From positions 54,076,924 to 54,140,923 of the forward strand of contig CM056730.1 in assembly GCA_029844215.1 (NCBI GenBank): a stretch of 64,000 nt of DNA, given 5' to 3'. Each line of letters begins with the position of its first letter. Positions within the stretch are counted from its first letter, which is position 1. The translations under genes and the position numbers were made by a program. Shown here one piece after another: positions 1-11,205 of the stretch. The notes beneath the pieces were generated by a model. The model searched no databases. It was not told where the DNA came from and worked only from the letters and a program-made list of their open reading frames with translations. This DNA comes from Przewalskia tangutica (taxonomy: Eukaryota; Streptophyta; Magnoliopsida; Solanales; Solanaceae).

Positions 1-1012
1 TTACAGTTCAATTCTCTTCTTTAATATCCTTCTATGTGTTTTATACTTATTTCTATACTTCTACAGTATGTATTCTCCAATTACAATAGAAGGATAAGAT
101 TATTTACCTCGATAAGACCAATATTATCCAAGTATAAATGTCGATCTTGAGCAAGGTTTAGCTCTGTCTGACGCTCCAATCCGCTCGAAGAAACCCTTAG
201 AAGTTTCTATACAACTTCTACTTACAACTTCAACCAACAATGAAGTTTCTCCTAGGGTTTCGTTTAGTGGCTAAAGGAAGTATAGTAGTATTTTCCGGAC
301 TCTAAGTATAGAGGTAACTTTGGAAATACTACAAGGGATTGGCTAAGGTATTTTTGGGGATAGTAACAACCCTTGGAGAGTATTTCTACCAAGAGGGGGG
401 GTAGTGTTTCGGCTAGGGCTTCCAAGAGAGGGGGAAAGAGGTTTGCCGAGACTACAAAGAAGGGGGAGGGAGAGGGTGTTTCGGCTAGGCTCTTTTGGAG
501 GGGGGGGGGGAGAGAGCTTTGGACGAGAGCTCTTAAGGGAGAAGGGGGATTTTGAGACTTGGAAGATAATTTGTGGATGAAGAACTTCTTCAACTTAGGG
601 GGGGGGGGTATTTATAGGGCTTTCAAGGGCCAAGATGAAGCCAAGTGGTAGGCAAGTGTAAGGTGGAGATTTAGGCAAGTGTCCTTATCCATCTACTACA
701 CAAATATCCTACCAACTCCTTGACCAAAAACTTAGCACAAAAAACGTGCCAAGGCAAGCCCTTTGCGAGTCCACGAGGGTGACAAGTGTCACCCTCTCGT
801 TGGTCCAAAATATTTCATCTCTCGGAAAAATCTGCAAAAATAATAAATGACATAGCCGGAATTTTCCCTTCGCAAAGTTTGGAAAACGTTTCGTCGGAAA
901 ACGATTCTTTTCGTGTGTTGTGCACAATATTTTTCGTCCCTAATGCCTAACTAAGGCTAATCTTTTGTACGTACTCCCTCACGTACATACTCTGGAATTA
1001 CGGGGTATAACA
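1..1012 (-). repeat. LTR fragment, B family, cut by window start
   Basis: This is the U3-side part of a minus-strand LTR. Its right end is the canonical terminus TACGGGGTATAACA (minus strand TGTTATACCCC). It is near-identical to 4222-5233 and belongs to the tandem duplication described separately. It is followed directly by plus-oriented LTR A sequence (CCATGCTT) rather than by a polypurine tract, so it is not the 3' LTR of the element whose primer site lies at 2632. A minus-strand TATA box lies at 609-617, next to a G-rich stretch at 392-515. No coding content. Confidence 0.85.
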
Positions 1013-1546
1013 CCATGCTTATACCGAGGTAAGATGCCGGGGCATGCGGTTATTGTGAGGGTTATGTTATTAGTCCATGGACCGTTAATCCATGAAGCTT
1101 GCCGCGGTGACGAGCGATCACGGGCTTGATTTGTACATGTGGTTACAGGCACACTTTAGATGCTTGTCCTTGTCATTTCTCGTGTATCGGCAGGCTCTGG
1201 TAGATAGCTTAAGATACTTGCCACGGTCATATCTCGTGAGACGGTAGGCTCTGGTACGTTAGCTTAAGATACTTGCCTCGGCCAGTTGCGTGGCTGGTTT
1301 GGATCTGGTAGTTGGCATCCGTACTTGGCCCGTGAAGTTTTATGACTAACCTTCGGACTGGTAGTTGTCTATTCTACTTGGCCCGATCGGTTCGATGACG
1401 TAGGCAGGATCTAGTGTTCAGGTTCACATATGGGTGTTGTTTTACATCATGTACTGCCGGCAGTGAGGAAGGAGTTCCACGGGCATGATTGATATTGTGG
1501 GCGTGAGACCCATAGTTATGTGTGAGTGATGATTTTGAGGACATGC
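1013..1546 (+). repeat. LTR A fragment, plus orientation (copy 1)
   Basis: Interior LTR sequence, reverse-complementary to the middle of the E4 3' LTR (about 47000-47520); shared landmarks include the GAGGTAAGATGCC and GGGCGTGAGACCCATAG segments. It ends in CATGC, the target-site copy next to the plus LTR that begins at 1547. It repeats at 5234-5767. Nothing in it looks coding. Confidence 0.8.
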
Positions 1547-2326
1547 TGTTATACCCCGTAGTTCCGGAGTATGTATATGAGGACGTACGTACGAATGTAT
1601 ACGCCCTAATTAGGGTAAGAATGAAAGAATTGTTTTCCGACGGAAATTATTCCGAACCTTGTGAACGAAATTTTACGTTTTCAACATTTTTACGATTATG
1701 GAATTTTTCCGAGAGATAAAATATTTTGGACCAATAGGAGGGCGACAAGTGTAACCCCTAGATTGGGCCATGTGGACGAAAATGAGTGGACAAGTGGGCA
1801 AGACAAGTGGCCAAAAGTCTTGCATGGCATTGGCATGGCCTATGTTGGACGATTTTTGTGACATTAGTGGGCAAGTCTTGCATGGTCAAGTCTTGCATGG
1901 TCTTGCATGGCTTTTGTAAGACAAGTGTGGAAAGGAACCTACACACATGATCTCTACCTTACACATGTGTTAATCCCAACCCTTGGTTGTGCTATATAAA
2001 CCCCCTTATTTGATGAAAATCAGCCACAATTAACATATTACAAGACTTTAAAAACATTTCCTCTCCCTCCTTCTCTATCTTGATTTCGTCCAACCCCCCC
2101 CCCCCCCCTCCCCTAACCAAATGTTGTCCAAAAATTCTTAAACTTATAAGTGTTCTTCCTTAATGTGTTAGGAAGATTATTAACCAAGAGTTAGACAAGA
2201 TTTCACACCCCTAGCCTCAAAAACCTTCCACTTGGCCGAGTAGTGGCAGATTTTCAAGCTGTTTTGGGCAGATTTTTTAGTCATGTTTGGAAGGGAATAT
2301 CTCCTAGCACATAAGGAGTTTTTGGG
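1547..2326 (+). repeat. Head of plus-oriented solo LTR SL1 (copy 1, truncated)
   Basis: Starts TGTTATACCCCGTAGTTCC and matches the first 780 bp of the complete solo LTR at 5768. A plus-strand TATA box (TATATAAA) lies at 1993-2000 and a 15-C run at 2094-2108. It breaks off at about 2326, where the sequence switches to gag of a minus-strand element. The short ORF at 1522-1719 only spans the LTR start and is not a gene. Confidence 0.85.
1993..2000 (+). promoter_or_regulatory. TATA box of truncated plus LTR
   Basis: TATATAAA about 450 bp into the LTR, at the position where the other LTRs carry their TATA element. Repeated at 6214-6221. Inferred RNA polymerase II core promoter. Confidence 0.55.
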
Positions 2327-2445
2327 CGTCATGGAACTCGCCGTCTCGGGTATAGACTGGGCCTGAGCCCTCGTGACTCTCGGTGTCCTACTAGCACCTC
2401 CTCCATCGCCTTGCCCTTCGGGCGGGTTGCCTTACGTGGAGGCAT
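2327..2445 (-). pseudogene. gag: gag N-terminal remnant
   Basis: The minus-strand start at 2445 reads MPPRKATRPKGK, the start shared by gag of the other elements here (MPPRRATRAQ at 28350, MPLRKAT at 35061). Only about 38 codons survive before a stop near 2329, where the duplication junction cuts the gene off. In an intact element this would be the capsid polyprotein. It lies about 190 bp downstream of the primer-binding site, the expected leader distance. Non-functional. Confidence 0.7.
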
Positions 2446-2646
2446 AATCATTCTGAAAGGAATACGTTAGAAGGGTCCAGCTTATAACACAGCTCTAAGG
2501 CACGATCTCAGAGTGAGAAGGATGGAAACCAATCCTAAATATACTATAGCCTCCTGATTATTGGTGTGGTGCCTGACACCGATAATCAAGACTTACTAGA
2601 TACGATGCGTAGACACTTTCCGAGATTAAGCGCTCGATACCACTTT
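2446..2646 (-). other. Retrotransposon leader between 5' LTR and gag
   Basis: Untranslated leader shared by all elements in the window; the segment around AATCCTAAATAT and the GATAATCAAGAC segment recur at 22640-22710, 28430-28500, 35140-35210, 51855-51930 and 58335-58410. Ends at the primer-binding site. Confidence 0.75.
2632..2642 (-). other. Primer-binding site, tRNA-iMet type
   Basis: The + strand reads GCTCGATACCA, four bases before the LTR. The intact version at 35245-35256 is GCTCTGATACCA, the complement of the plant initiator-Met primer site TGGTATCAGAGC. One base is missing inside the CTG, matching the window-wide CTG defect. Confidence 0.8.
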
Positions 2647-3260
2647 TGTCACGACCCGATCCAGGGCCCGTGACTGGTGCCTTACCCGGGCACCCAAGTA
2701 GTCATACATCAGAGTAATCAGCGGAATATAAAAACAAGACATGAAACAAATGTAAATTAAGACATAATTTCTGAGAAAAGTCGCCTTTGGCATGTATATA
2801 TATAAACCAAAATCGCGCGATTACATCTCAATGCATAATAGGACTACTGCACCTCTAAGGAAGTAAACAACTATGGCGGGACAGGGCCACGCCATACCCT
2901 GAATGTACAAAACTATCTACAACAACAGGAAATCATACCCAAAGTCGAGCCTCAGGAGAAGATGGAGCTCTAACACCAAAGAAAAGATCCTAAGGCGAGG
3001 ATCCGCTACACCTTCCCTTTACTGCGCATGAACGCAGCCCGAAGGAGGTCGATAACAGGTACCAAGTATGTGAAATTGTAAAGTACTTAAATGAAATCAT
3101 ATCATTTTAAAACCAGTTTTACAAATATGTACGAAACAAACAAGGTAACCGTACATAGTTCCACATCACAAACAAGAGCAATAATAGGTAAACTGTAACA
3201 GGTCTCTTTCTAGGCTACGAATGATCGAAGAAAGGCCAATCACCCATAGTATCATTAAGC

Positions 3261-3535
3261 ATGCCTAATCCTGGACTCCCGCAGTCCGCATAGGCCACTC
3301 ACGTAGGCCCGCATGAGGTATTCCCGCGTCGAGGGTAGCTCTCCTCGGCATCGCCCCGACTCGTAGTCGCGTGGCCACATGTGTATGGCCACAAGGACCG
3401 CACACTAACTGGAACTCTCGTAGCTCGCATAGGCCCGGGACCCGCATGAGGTATTCTCGAATCATAGTCACACAGACTGCCTGAGCTATACCCCGCATCG
3501 GAGGGCAGCTTAACCCCCGGTATCATGTCAAGAGG
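3261..3535 (-). repeat. Degenerate short tandem repeat in B LTR (CCGCATGAGGTAT type)
   Basis: Repeats of CTCCCGCAGTCCGCATAG and CCGCATGAGGTATTCC at irregular spacing. The same block occurs in other LTRs at 13680-13990, 29280-29575 and 59228-59520, and inverted at 8513-8755. It explains the small ORFs called here. Confidence 0.65.
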
Positions 3536-4828
3536 TGAGTGATATAATACTAACATAACAGCTTATCGTTAAACAACATAAGCACAATAAGAATAACCTC
3601 TTTACACAAACGTTTACAAGATACTAACACACATAGCATCACAATATATCTACTCAACAAACCATCTTATTATACTTTCTAGAATTAATACAAGTCTTTC
3701 ATAAACACATAAGTAAACTGTTCCTTTTATCTTTCTTAAGTCGTTATACCTAACTTCCCATAAAGCTAGTATAACTCTTAAGCTTTTTGTTTTAAAAACA
3801 AATATTCTTCTTCTTTCAAAAATGATTTATAATTCTTTTGAAAGACTTCAAGATTTTTATTATTCAGGCTTAAGTCAAAAGACATTGCCATAAAACTACG
3901 TCCAGTTAACACACGTACGTCTACCGTACTATATATATATTTTAAAATATCATGCTTAAGAGTATAGGAAGAATCACATACCTCCTCGGCGAAATCCACC
4001 TGCCAAGTCGAATATGTCGCGCGCAGAGAATCAACCTATAATAGTCAGGTACATCTATCAATGTCTAGACTACTCTGTAGACTATTCTAAGCAGAGGGTT
4101 CTTTATTCTACGGAAATTTGGGCAGCACTTCCCTACCCGTCAAGCTACACAAGTCTACTGTAAATACAGTCCTATGTAAGTATAGTTCAATTCTTCTTTA
4201 TTATACTTCTGGTGTGATTTCAGTTCAATACTCTTTTGTATTATCCTTCAGTGTAATTACAGCTCAATTCTCTTCTTTAATATCCTTCTATGTGTTTTAT
4301 ACTTATTTCTATACTTCTACAGTATGTATTCTCCAATTACAATAGAAGGATAAGATTATTTACCTCGATAAGCCCAATATTATCCAAGTATAAATGTCGA
4401 TCTGAGCAAGGTTTAGCTCTGTCTGACGCTCCAGAAACCCATAGAAGTTTCTACACACCGTCTACTTACAACTTCAACCAACAATGAAGTTTCTCCTAGG
4501 GTTTCGTTTAGTGGCTAAAGGAAGTATAGTAGTATTTTCCGGACTCTAAGTATAGAGGTAACTTTGGAAATACTACAAGGGATTGGCTAAGGTATTTTTT
4601 GGGGATAGTAACCCTTGGAGAGTATTTCTACCAAGAGGGGGTAGTGTTTGGCTAGGGCTTCCAGAGAGGGGAAAGAGGTTTGAGACTACAAAGAAGGGGA
4701 GGAGAGGGTGTTTGGCTAGGCTCTTTTGGAGGGGAAGAGAGCTTTGACGAGAGCTCTTAAGGGAGAAGGGGGATTTTGAGACTTGGAAGATAATTTGTGG
4801 ATGAAGAACTTCTTCAACTTAGGGGGGG

Positions 4829-4837
4829 TATTTATAG
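4829..4837 (-). promoter_or_regulatory. LTR TATA box
   Basis: The minus strand reads CTATAAATA. The same element lies at the matching place in every LTR, followed in transcription direction by a G-rich + strand tract. Inferred core promoter. Confidence 0.55.
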
Positions 4838-5233
4838 GGCTTTCAAGGGCCAAGATGAAGCCAAGTGGTAGGCAAGTGTAAGGTGGAGATTTAGGCAAGT
4901 GTCCTTATCCATCTACTACACAAATATCCTACCAACTCCTTGACCAAAAACTTAGCACAAAAAACGTGCCAAGGCAAGCCCTTTGCCGTCCACTTGAGGG
5001 TGACAAGTGTCACCCTCTCGTTGGTCCAAAATATTTCATCTCTCGGAAAAATCCGCAAAAATAATAAATGACATAGCCGGAATTTTCCCTTCGCAAAGTT
5101 TGGAAAACGTTTCGTCGGAAAACGATTCTTTTCGTGTGTTGTGCACAATATTTTTCGTCCCTAATGCCTAACTAAGGCTAATCTTTTGTACGTACTCCCT
5201 CACGTACATACTCTGGAATTACGGGGTATAACA

Positions 5234-5767
5234 CCATGCTTATACCGAGGTAAGATGCCGGGGCATGCGGTTATTGTGAGGGTTATGTTATTAGTCCATG
5301 GACCGTTAATCCATGAAGCTTGCCGCGGTGACGAGCGATCACGGGCTTGATTTGTACATGTGGTTACAGGCACACTTTAGATGCTTGTCCTTGTCATTTC
5401 TCGTGTATCGGCAGGCTCTGGTAGATAGCTTAAGATACTTGCCACGGTCATATCTCGTGAGACGGTAGGCTCTGGTACGTTAGCTTAAGATACTTGCCTC
5501 GGCCAGTTGCGTGGCTGGTTTGGATCTGGTAGTTGGCATCCGTACTTGGCCCGTGAAGTTTTATGACTAACCTTCGGACTGGTAGTTGTCTATTCTACTT
5601 GGCCCGATCGGTTCGATGACGTAGGCAGGATCTAGTGTTCAGGTTCACATATGGGTGTTGTTTTACATCATGTACTGCCGGCAGTGAGGAAGGAGTTCCA
5701 CGGGCATGATTGATATTGTGGGCGTGAGACCCATAGTTATGTGTGAGTGATGATTTTGAGGACATGC
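5234..5767 (+). repeat. LTR A fragment, plus orientation (copy 2), ending in TSD CATGC
   Basis: Second copy of 1013-1546. The final five bases CATGC (5763-5767) are repeated at 9495-9499 right after SL1, and removing SL1 restores a continuous A LTR (GAGGACATGCGTCCC), homologous to the inverse of 46960-47050. Confidence 0.85.
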
Positions 5768-6213
5768 TGTTATACCCCGTAGTTCCGGAGTATGTATATG
5801 AGGACGTACGTACGAATGTATACGCCCTAATTAGGGTAAGAATGAAAGAATTGTTTTCCGACGGAAATTATTCCGAACCTTGTGAACGAAATTTTACGTT
5901 TTCAACATTTTTACGATTATGGAATTTTTCCGAGAGATAAAATATTTTGGACCAATAGGAGGGCGACAAGTGTAACCCCTAGATTGGGCCATGTGGACGA
6001 AAATGAGTGGACAAGTGGGCAAGACAAGTGGCCAAAAGTCTTGCATGGCATTGGCATGGCCTATGTTGGACGATTTTTGTGACATTAGTGGGCAAGTCTT
6101 GCATGGTCAAGTCTTGCATGGTCTTGCATGGCTTTTGTAAGACAAGTGTGGAAAGGAACCTACACACATGATCTCTACCTTACACATGTGTTAATCCCAA
6201 CCCTTGGTTGTGC

Positions 6214-6221
6214 TATATAAA
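6214..6221 (+). promoter_or_regulatory. TATA box of SL1
   Basis: TATATAAA, about 450 bp from the LTR start. Inferred promoter core. Confidence 0.55.
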
Positions 6222-6972
6222 CCCCCTTAGTTGATGAAAATCAGCCACACTTAACATATTACAAGACTTGAAAAACATTTCCTCTCCCTCCTTCTCTATC
6301 TTGATTTCGTCCAACCCCCCCCCCCCCCCTCCCCTAACCAAATGTTGTCCAAAAATTCTTAAACTTATAAGTGTTCTTCCTTAATGTGTTAGAAAGATTA
6401 TTAACCAAGAGTTAGACAAGATTTCACACCCCTAGCCTCAAAAACCTTCCCTTGGCCGAGAGTAGGCAGATTTTCGAAACTGTTTTGGGCAGATTTTTTA
6501 GTCATGTTTGGAAGGGAATATCTCCTAGCACATAAGGCGTTTTTGGGTGTTTCAACAGCCTAAAATGAATTTCGTCTAGTCTAGTTTCCAACGCAACAAA
6601 CCACTCGTCGATAGGATACTGGAGTAGAGAGTTATCGACGTTGCAAGTTCAGCTGACGAAGCAGTAGCTAAAAATCTGGACAGTCACGTTTTTGGGCTAT
6701 CTTGAGGTAATGAACCTTAACCTCCTTGTGAAGTTGATTTATTATGTATATATGGATATTATACATATATTGGAGGTATATTATGGACTATAAGATATAA
6801 AGAAAGATTTGGATCTTGCTAAGAAGTTAACAACAAAGAAACTATAACTTATATAAAGATTGGAATATAAGTTGAAGGACTAATGAAGTAATTGGATAAG
6901 TATTATTGTAAAAGTTGGCCAAGGACCCCAACTTAAGGACCGTATCTACTTTGGAATTTTTACTTTGGACTT

Positions 6973-7173
6973 CTTTTACTTATTGTTATTATGAAGGGAG
7001 ATAGTAAACCGCGTTACCGTTTGGGCGTGTTATCCCCTTCTTTTACTTATTGTTATTATGAAGGAGAGATTGTTAATCACATTCCGTTTGGGCGTGTTAT
7101 CCCCTTATTTACTTATTATTGTTATGAAGGAGAGATTGTTAATCGCGTTCCGTTTGGGCGTGTTATCCCCTTC
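6973..7173 (+). repeat. Tandem repeat, about 65 bp x 3
   Basis: Three units each contain TTATGAAGG, a GTTTGGGCGTGTTATCCCC stretch and a TTACTTATT spacer. The inverse of the same array is in both LTRs of E5 (54971-55162 and 62932-63123). The ORF at 6991-7215 simply reads through the repeat. Confidence 0.75.
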
Positions 7174-7561
7174 TTTAAATTTCGGTATTATTGCACCTTA
7201 ATTATAGTATGTTAATTACGGTTATCGGGCCTTGGAAAAGGTGGAAAATTGAGTAGAAACGGGGGAAGTGCTGCCGAATTTTCCGTAGAATATGGAACCT
7301 TGTACTTAGAAATATTCTACGAAGAGATCTAGAAGTTAATAGACGTTCTATGGCCATTATAGGTTGAAGTACTACGAGTAGTGTATTCTACTTGAAGGGT
7401 GGAAAAGGCTAGAAAGGTTATAGTACTTTGGAGCGTTTTGCTAATTGTCGATAATCGTCGCGAGGTATGTGAATCTCTTCCTATCTCTTCTAGCATGATA
7501 TTTGCGCAATATATATAGTACGGTAGACGTACGTGTGTAAAATGAATTTGGTTTATTTAAA

Positions 7562-7613
7562 ACATAAAGTGTTATAATGGCTTTATGGGAAGTTAATTAT
7601 AACAACTTTATGT
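7562..7613. repeat. Conserved LTR hairpin ACATAAAG/GTTATAA...CTTTATGT
   Basis: A 52-bp imperfect inverted repeat: outer arms ACATAAAG and CTTTATGT with two internal near-palindromic GTTATAAC-like boxes. Occurs in nearly every LTR of the window; see the finding. Confidence 0.7.
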
Positions 7614-9013
7614 AGGTAAAGGAATGGTTTGTTGATTTTTTAAAAAAAAGATAAGAGACTTGACTTATATTTGACTTGATTTAATATGTGAAGAACTTGA
7701 ATTGTGTGGAAAGTTGTGAAACCTTATTCGTGAGTAATGAGTACTTGGTTTTGAATAATAATGTTATATTGATTGCGGAAATGAGAATAAATATCGAACA
7801 TCTCACTGCAGCGTTAATAAAGGAAACTACATTGACAAATAATTAATATTATTAAAACAAGTAGAAACCTCCATCTGCATAGAAGCTAAGATAAGACAAA
7901 ATTGTATTACTACATTTCCTAGATCACGGTTTCTTTACTAAAGTCATTAATAACAAGTATTGATTTTTCTTAAATTCCAAAGTAAGGAACTTGTTTTCTA
8001 AAAGAACAGAGACTTGAGAATTTGAAGTATGTTGGTTTAAAGGAAAGGCATGTTTTTGTCTTAAGATGGTTTAAAAAGACGTATGGAAATTGTTTGGGTT
8101 TACTTAACAAGATAGTTACTCTATTTTGATGCTACGGGTATCGTGTGACTGTTTGTGAAAGAAATGGATCTTTTTAAAGAGATTAAAGCATGTAATACCT
8201 TGGGGTTAAAACCCGGACTTGTTGACATGAAATGAAAGTACCTTGTGTGAGTAATTTGCTTATGTTTTGTGATAGCCTTGTAATACTTTCTTACTGGCTT
8301 GATAAAGTGAACATGTTGTGATACTACGTGTGTTAGTATCTTGTGACACTTTGTGCAAAGAGGTTATCCTTGTTACGGGTATGCTGTTTAACGATAAGTC
8401 GTTGTGTTCGATTCTTGTGATGTATGTGTAAGGAGGTTATTCTTATTGTGCTTATGTTGTTTAACGATAAGCCGTTGTGTTGGTATTATATCATTTACCC
8501 TCCTGACTTGTTATGATACCGGGGGTTAAGCTGCCCCCCGATGCGAGCAATACCTCATGCGGGTCCAGGGGACCTATGCGGAGCTACGAGAGTTCCAGGA
8601 TAGTGTGCGAGGAATACCTCATGCGGTCTATGTGGCCATGCGGACTACGGGAGTCCAGGACGATGTCGAGGATTAGCTACCCTCGATGCGAGGAATACCT
8701 CATGCGGGCTAGAGGTGGCCTATGCAGACTACGGGAGTCCAGGATTAGGCACGCATAATGATACTATGGGCGATTGGCCTTTCTTCGATCATTCGCGGCC
8801 TAGAAAAGACCAGTTACATGATATCTATTATTGCTCTTGTTTATGATGTGGCACTATGTGCGGTTAACTTGGTTGTTTGGTACATATTTGTGAATTGGTT
8901 TTAAAATGTTATGGTTATATTTGAGTGATGACCTTGAGGGCGTGAGTCCCTGACTGGACAAGACTGCTTACATATCGTATATCGTAAATTGGTTATCATA
9001 TATGTTATAGTTT

Positions 9014-9032
9014 TATATATATATATATATAT
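9014..9032. repeat. (TA)n microsatellite
   Basis: Uninterrupted TA run of about nine units inside SL1. Confidence 0.85.
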
Positions 9033-9494
9033 CAGTATTTTCAGTTTCACATACTTGGTACCTGTTGTACTGACCTCCTTCGGGGGGCTGCGTTCATGCC
9101 GCAGGTTGAGGTACGTAGCTTGCTGATCCGCACTCTTAGGATCACTGTTCGGTTCTTGGAAAGCTCCATTTCTCCGGAAGCTTTGTCTTTGGTATAGTCC
9201 CCTGTCATTGTAGGTACTTGTACATTCAGGGGTATGGCGGGGCCCTGTCCCGTCATAGTTGTGGTTACATTCTTAGAGGTCTGTAGTACTGTTGTGGGTA
9301 GGGTTCGTAAAGGATGTAACTGTTCAAGTTTTGGTTTATATATACATGCTGAAAGGCGACATTTCCTTGGTTAGACTGTTCTTACTCGTTATTGTTTCAT
9401 GTCTTGTTTTTATATTCCGCTGGTTACTCTGATGTATATCTACTTGGGTGCCAGGGTAAGGCACCAGTCACGGGCCCGGGATCGGGTCGTGACA

Positions 9495-10006
9495 CATGCG
9501 TCCCTTACTTGACATAACTGTTTACTTATTGTGAAATGGTTTTATAAAATGATGAAATGTGATTTCATTACTGATATTTCGATTTCACATACTTGGTACT
9601 GTTATCGACCTCGCCCGGGCTGCGTTCATGCCGCGGTAGGTACACCGATTATTGATCCTCGCCATAGGATCGCGATTCGGCGTTGGGAAGCTCCGTTTCT
9701 CGGAGGCTTATCTTTTAGTATAGTCCTGTCATTATAGGTACTTGTACATTCGAGGTATGGCGGGCCTTCCGTCATAGTTGTTGTTACATTCTTAAGTGCA
9801 GTAATCTTGTTGTGGCGTGATTTGTAAAGGATTATGGCATTGGTTATATGTATATACATGAAGGTGACCGTTTTGGTTAGCCTGTTTTCTTATGTTGTAT
9901 CTTGTTTCCTGTTTAAGTTTTTATTTCCGCTGATTTTCTCTGATGTTGTATCACTAGGGTGCACGGGGTAAGGCACCAGTCGCGGGCCCGAGGTCGGGTC
10001 GTGACA
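9495..10006 (+). repeat. LTR A, 3' end, plus orientation
   Basis: Continuation of LTR A after SL1, ending at the canonical terminus GGTCGTGACA. It carries the segments common to all LTR 3' ends (minus TTTTATTTCCGCTGATT and CCGTCATAGTTG blocks in this orientation). It sits inside LTR C, whose sequence resumes at 10007. Confidence 0.85.
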
Positions 10007-10250
10007 AAATCTTTTCCATCTTCCTTCCATGTATCACATACTCATTTATATACTTCCAACATATATAATATCCAACTTCACAAAGTGGACAAAGTTCATT
10101 ACCTCAAAGAGCCCAAAATAATCCAAGAATTAAAAGTCAATATGTAGCACGTTTAGCTCCTATTTCTTACGTTCCAATCCGCTCCAAGCAACCCTTAGAA
10201 GCTCCTAACCAACTCCTCTTCAAGATCCAACTTCAAAAAGTGAAGAACAC
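10007..10250 (-). repeat. LTR C tail segment (copy a)
   Basis: 244 bp matching 44211-44454 (also 244 bp) and homologous to 55373-55621 in the E5 LTR. Ends GAAGAACAC, where the next LTR C starts. The missing distal part of C is not in the window. Confidence 0.75.
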
Positions 10251-10633
10251 TGTCATGACCGGACATCGGGCCCGCGACTGTGACTTACCACGGGCACCCT
10301 AGTGATAATACATCAGAGAAAATCAGCGGAAATAAAACTCATAGACATGGAACAATATAAAAGAAGAAACATGCTTACCAATAAGGTCACCTTTCTGCAT
10401 ATATATGTAAAACCCGAACAATTATCCTTTACAAGCACAACTCACAACAGTACTACAGACCTCTAAGAGTTTTTATAACAACTATGATGGGACAGGGCCC
10501 CGCCATACCCCTGAATGTACAAGAACATACAATCTCAGGGAATCATACCAAAAGATAAGCCTCCGGAGAAACAGAGCTTCCCAAAACGCAGAACTGTGAC
10601 CCTAAGAGCGAGGATCAACAACCGGTGTACCTC
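10251..10633 (-). repeat. LTR C, head segment, broken by E3
   Basis: Starts TGTCATGACCGG (a TGTCATGACC variant of the usual TGTCACGACC) and matches 44455-44840. E3 interrupts it at 10633 and it continues at 38529. The last five bases ACCTC (10629-10633) are the E3 target-site copy. Confidence 0.85.
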
Positions 10634-11205
10634 TGTCACGACCCAACCTCGGGCCCGCGACTGGTGCCTTACCCCGGGCACCCTAGTGATACAACATCAG
10701 AGAAAATCAGCGGAAATAAAAACTTAAACATGAACAAGACATAAAATAAGCAATATGCTAACCAAAACGGTTACCTTCCTGTATATATAAATCATAATTG
10801 AACAGTTAAATCCCTTACAAACCCTGCCCACAACAGTACTACAGACCTCTACGAATTTTATAACAACAATGACGGGACAGGGCCCCGCCATACCCCTGAA
10901 TGTACAAGAACCTACAAACTCAGGGAATCATACCAAAAGATAAGCCTCCGGAGAAACGGAGCTTCCCAAAATCTTTGGCGTGATCCTATGGCGAGGATCA
11001 ACAACCGGTGTACCTCACTGCGGCATGAACGGCCCCGAAGGAGGTCAAGATAACAGTACCAAGTATGTGGCGAAAATCAGTAAATGAAATCATAATAGTC
11101 TATATAAAACAGGAGACATGTATGATAACCAAACTACAGTTCACAATATATATTAGCAGTCATGTCAAGTCAGGGACTCACGCCCGTAAAGTCATCACTC
11201 CTAAT

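Larger units (their letters stand above)
2647..5233 (-). repeat. Complete LTR, B family, minus orientation (5' LTR)
   Basis: Runs from TGTCACGACCCG to GGGGTATAACA, 2,587 bp. The primer-binding site and gag start on its left make it a 5' LTR. The segment CACCCAAGTAGTCATACATC distinguishes the B family (also SL2, 58633-60973) from the others, which read CACCCTAGTGATACAACATC. TATA box at 4829-4837. The right flank is plus-oriented LTR A, so the parent element inserted into A. Short ORFs in it are chance. Confidence 0.9.
5768..9494 (+). mobile_element. Solo LTR SL1 of a Ty3/gypsy element, plus orientation
   Basis: Begins TGTTATACCCCG and ends CGGGTCGTGACA, 3,727 bp, flanked by the 5-bp direct repeat CATGC (5763-5767, 9495-9499). 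No primer site, polypurine tract or coding region lies between the ends, so it is a solo LTR left by LTR-LTR recombination. It contains a TATA box (6214-6221), a 15-C run (6315-6329), a 65-bp tandem repeat (6973-7173), the conserved hairpin (7562-7613), the CCGCATGAGG-type repeat (inverted, 8513-8755) and a TA microsatellite (about 9014-9032). It is one of two LTR pieces in the window transcribed left to right. Confidence 0.92.

Noticed and set aside
1522..1719. Two identical 65-codon ORFs (also 5743-5940) as a small duplicated gene
   Set aside because: The frame crosses the SL1 terminus and its target site (CTGTTATACCCC); the pair reflects the tandem duplication of non-coding LTR.
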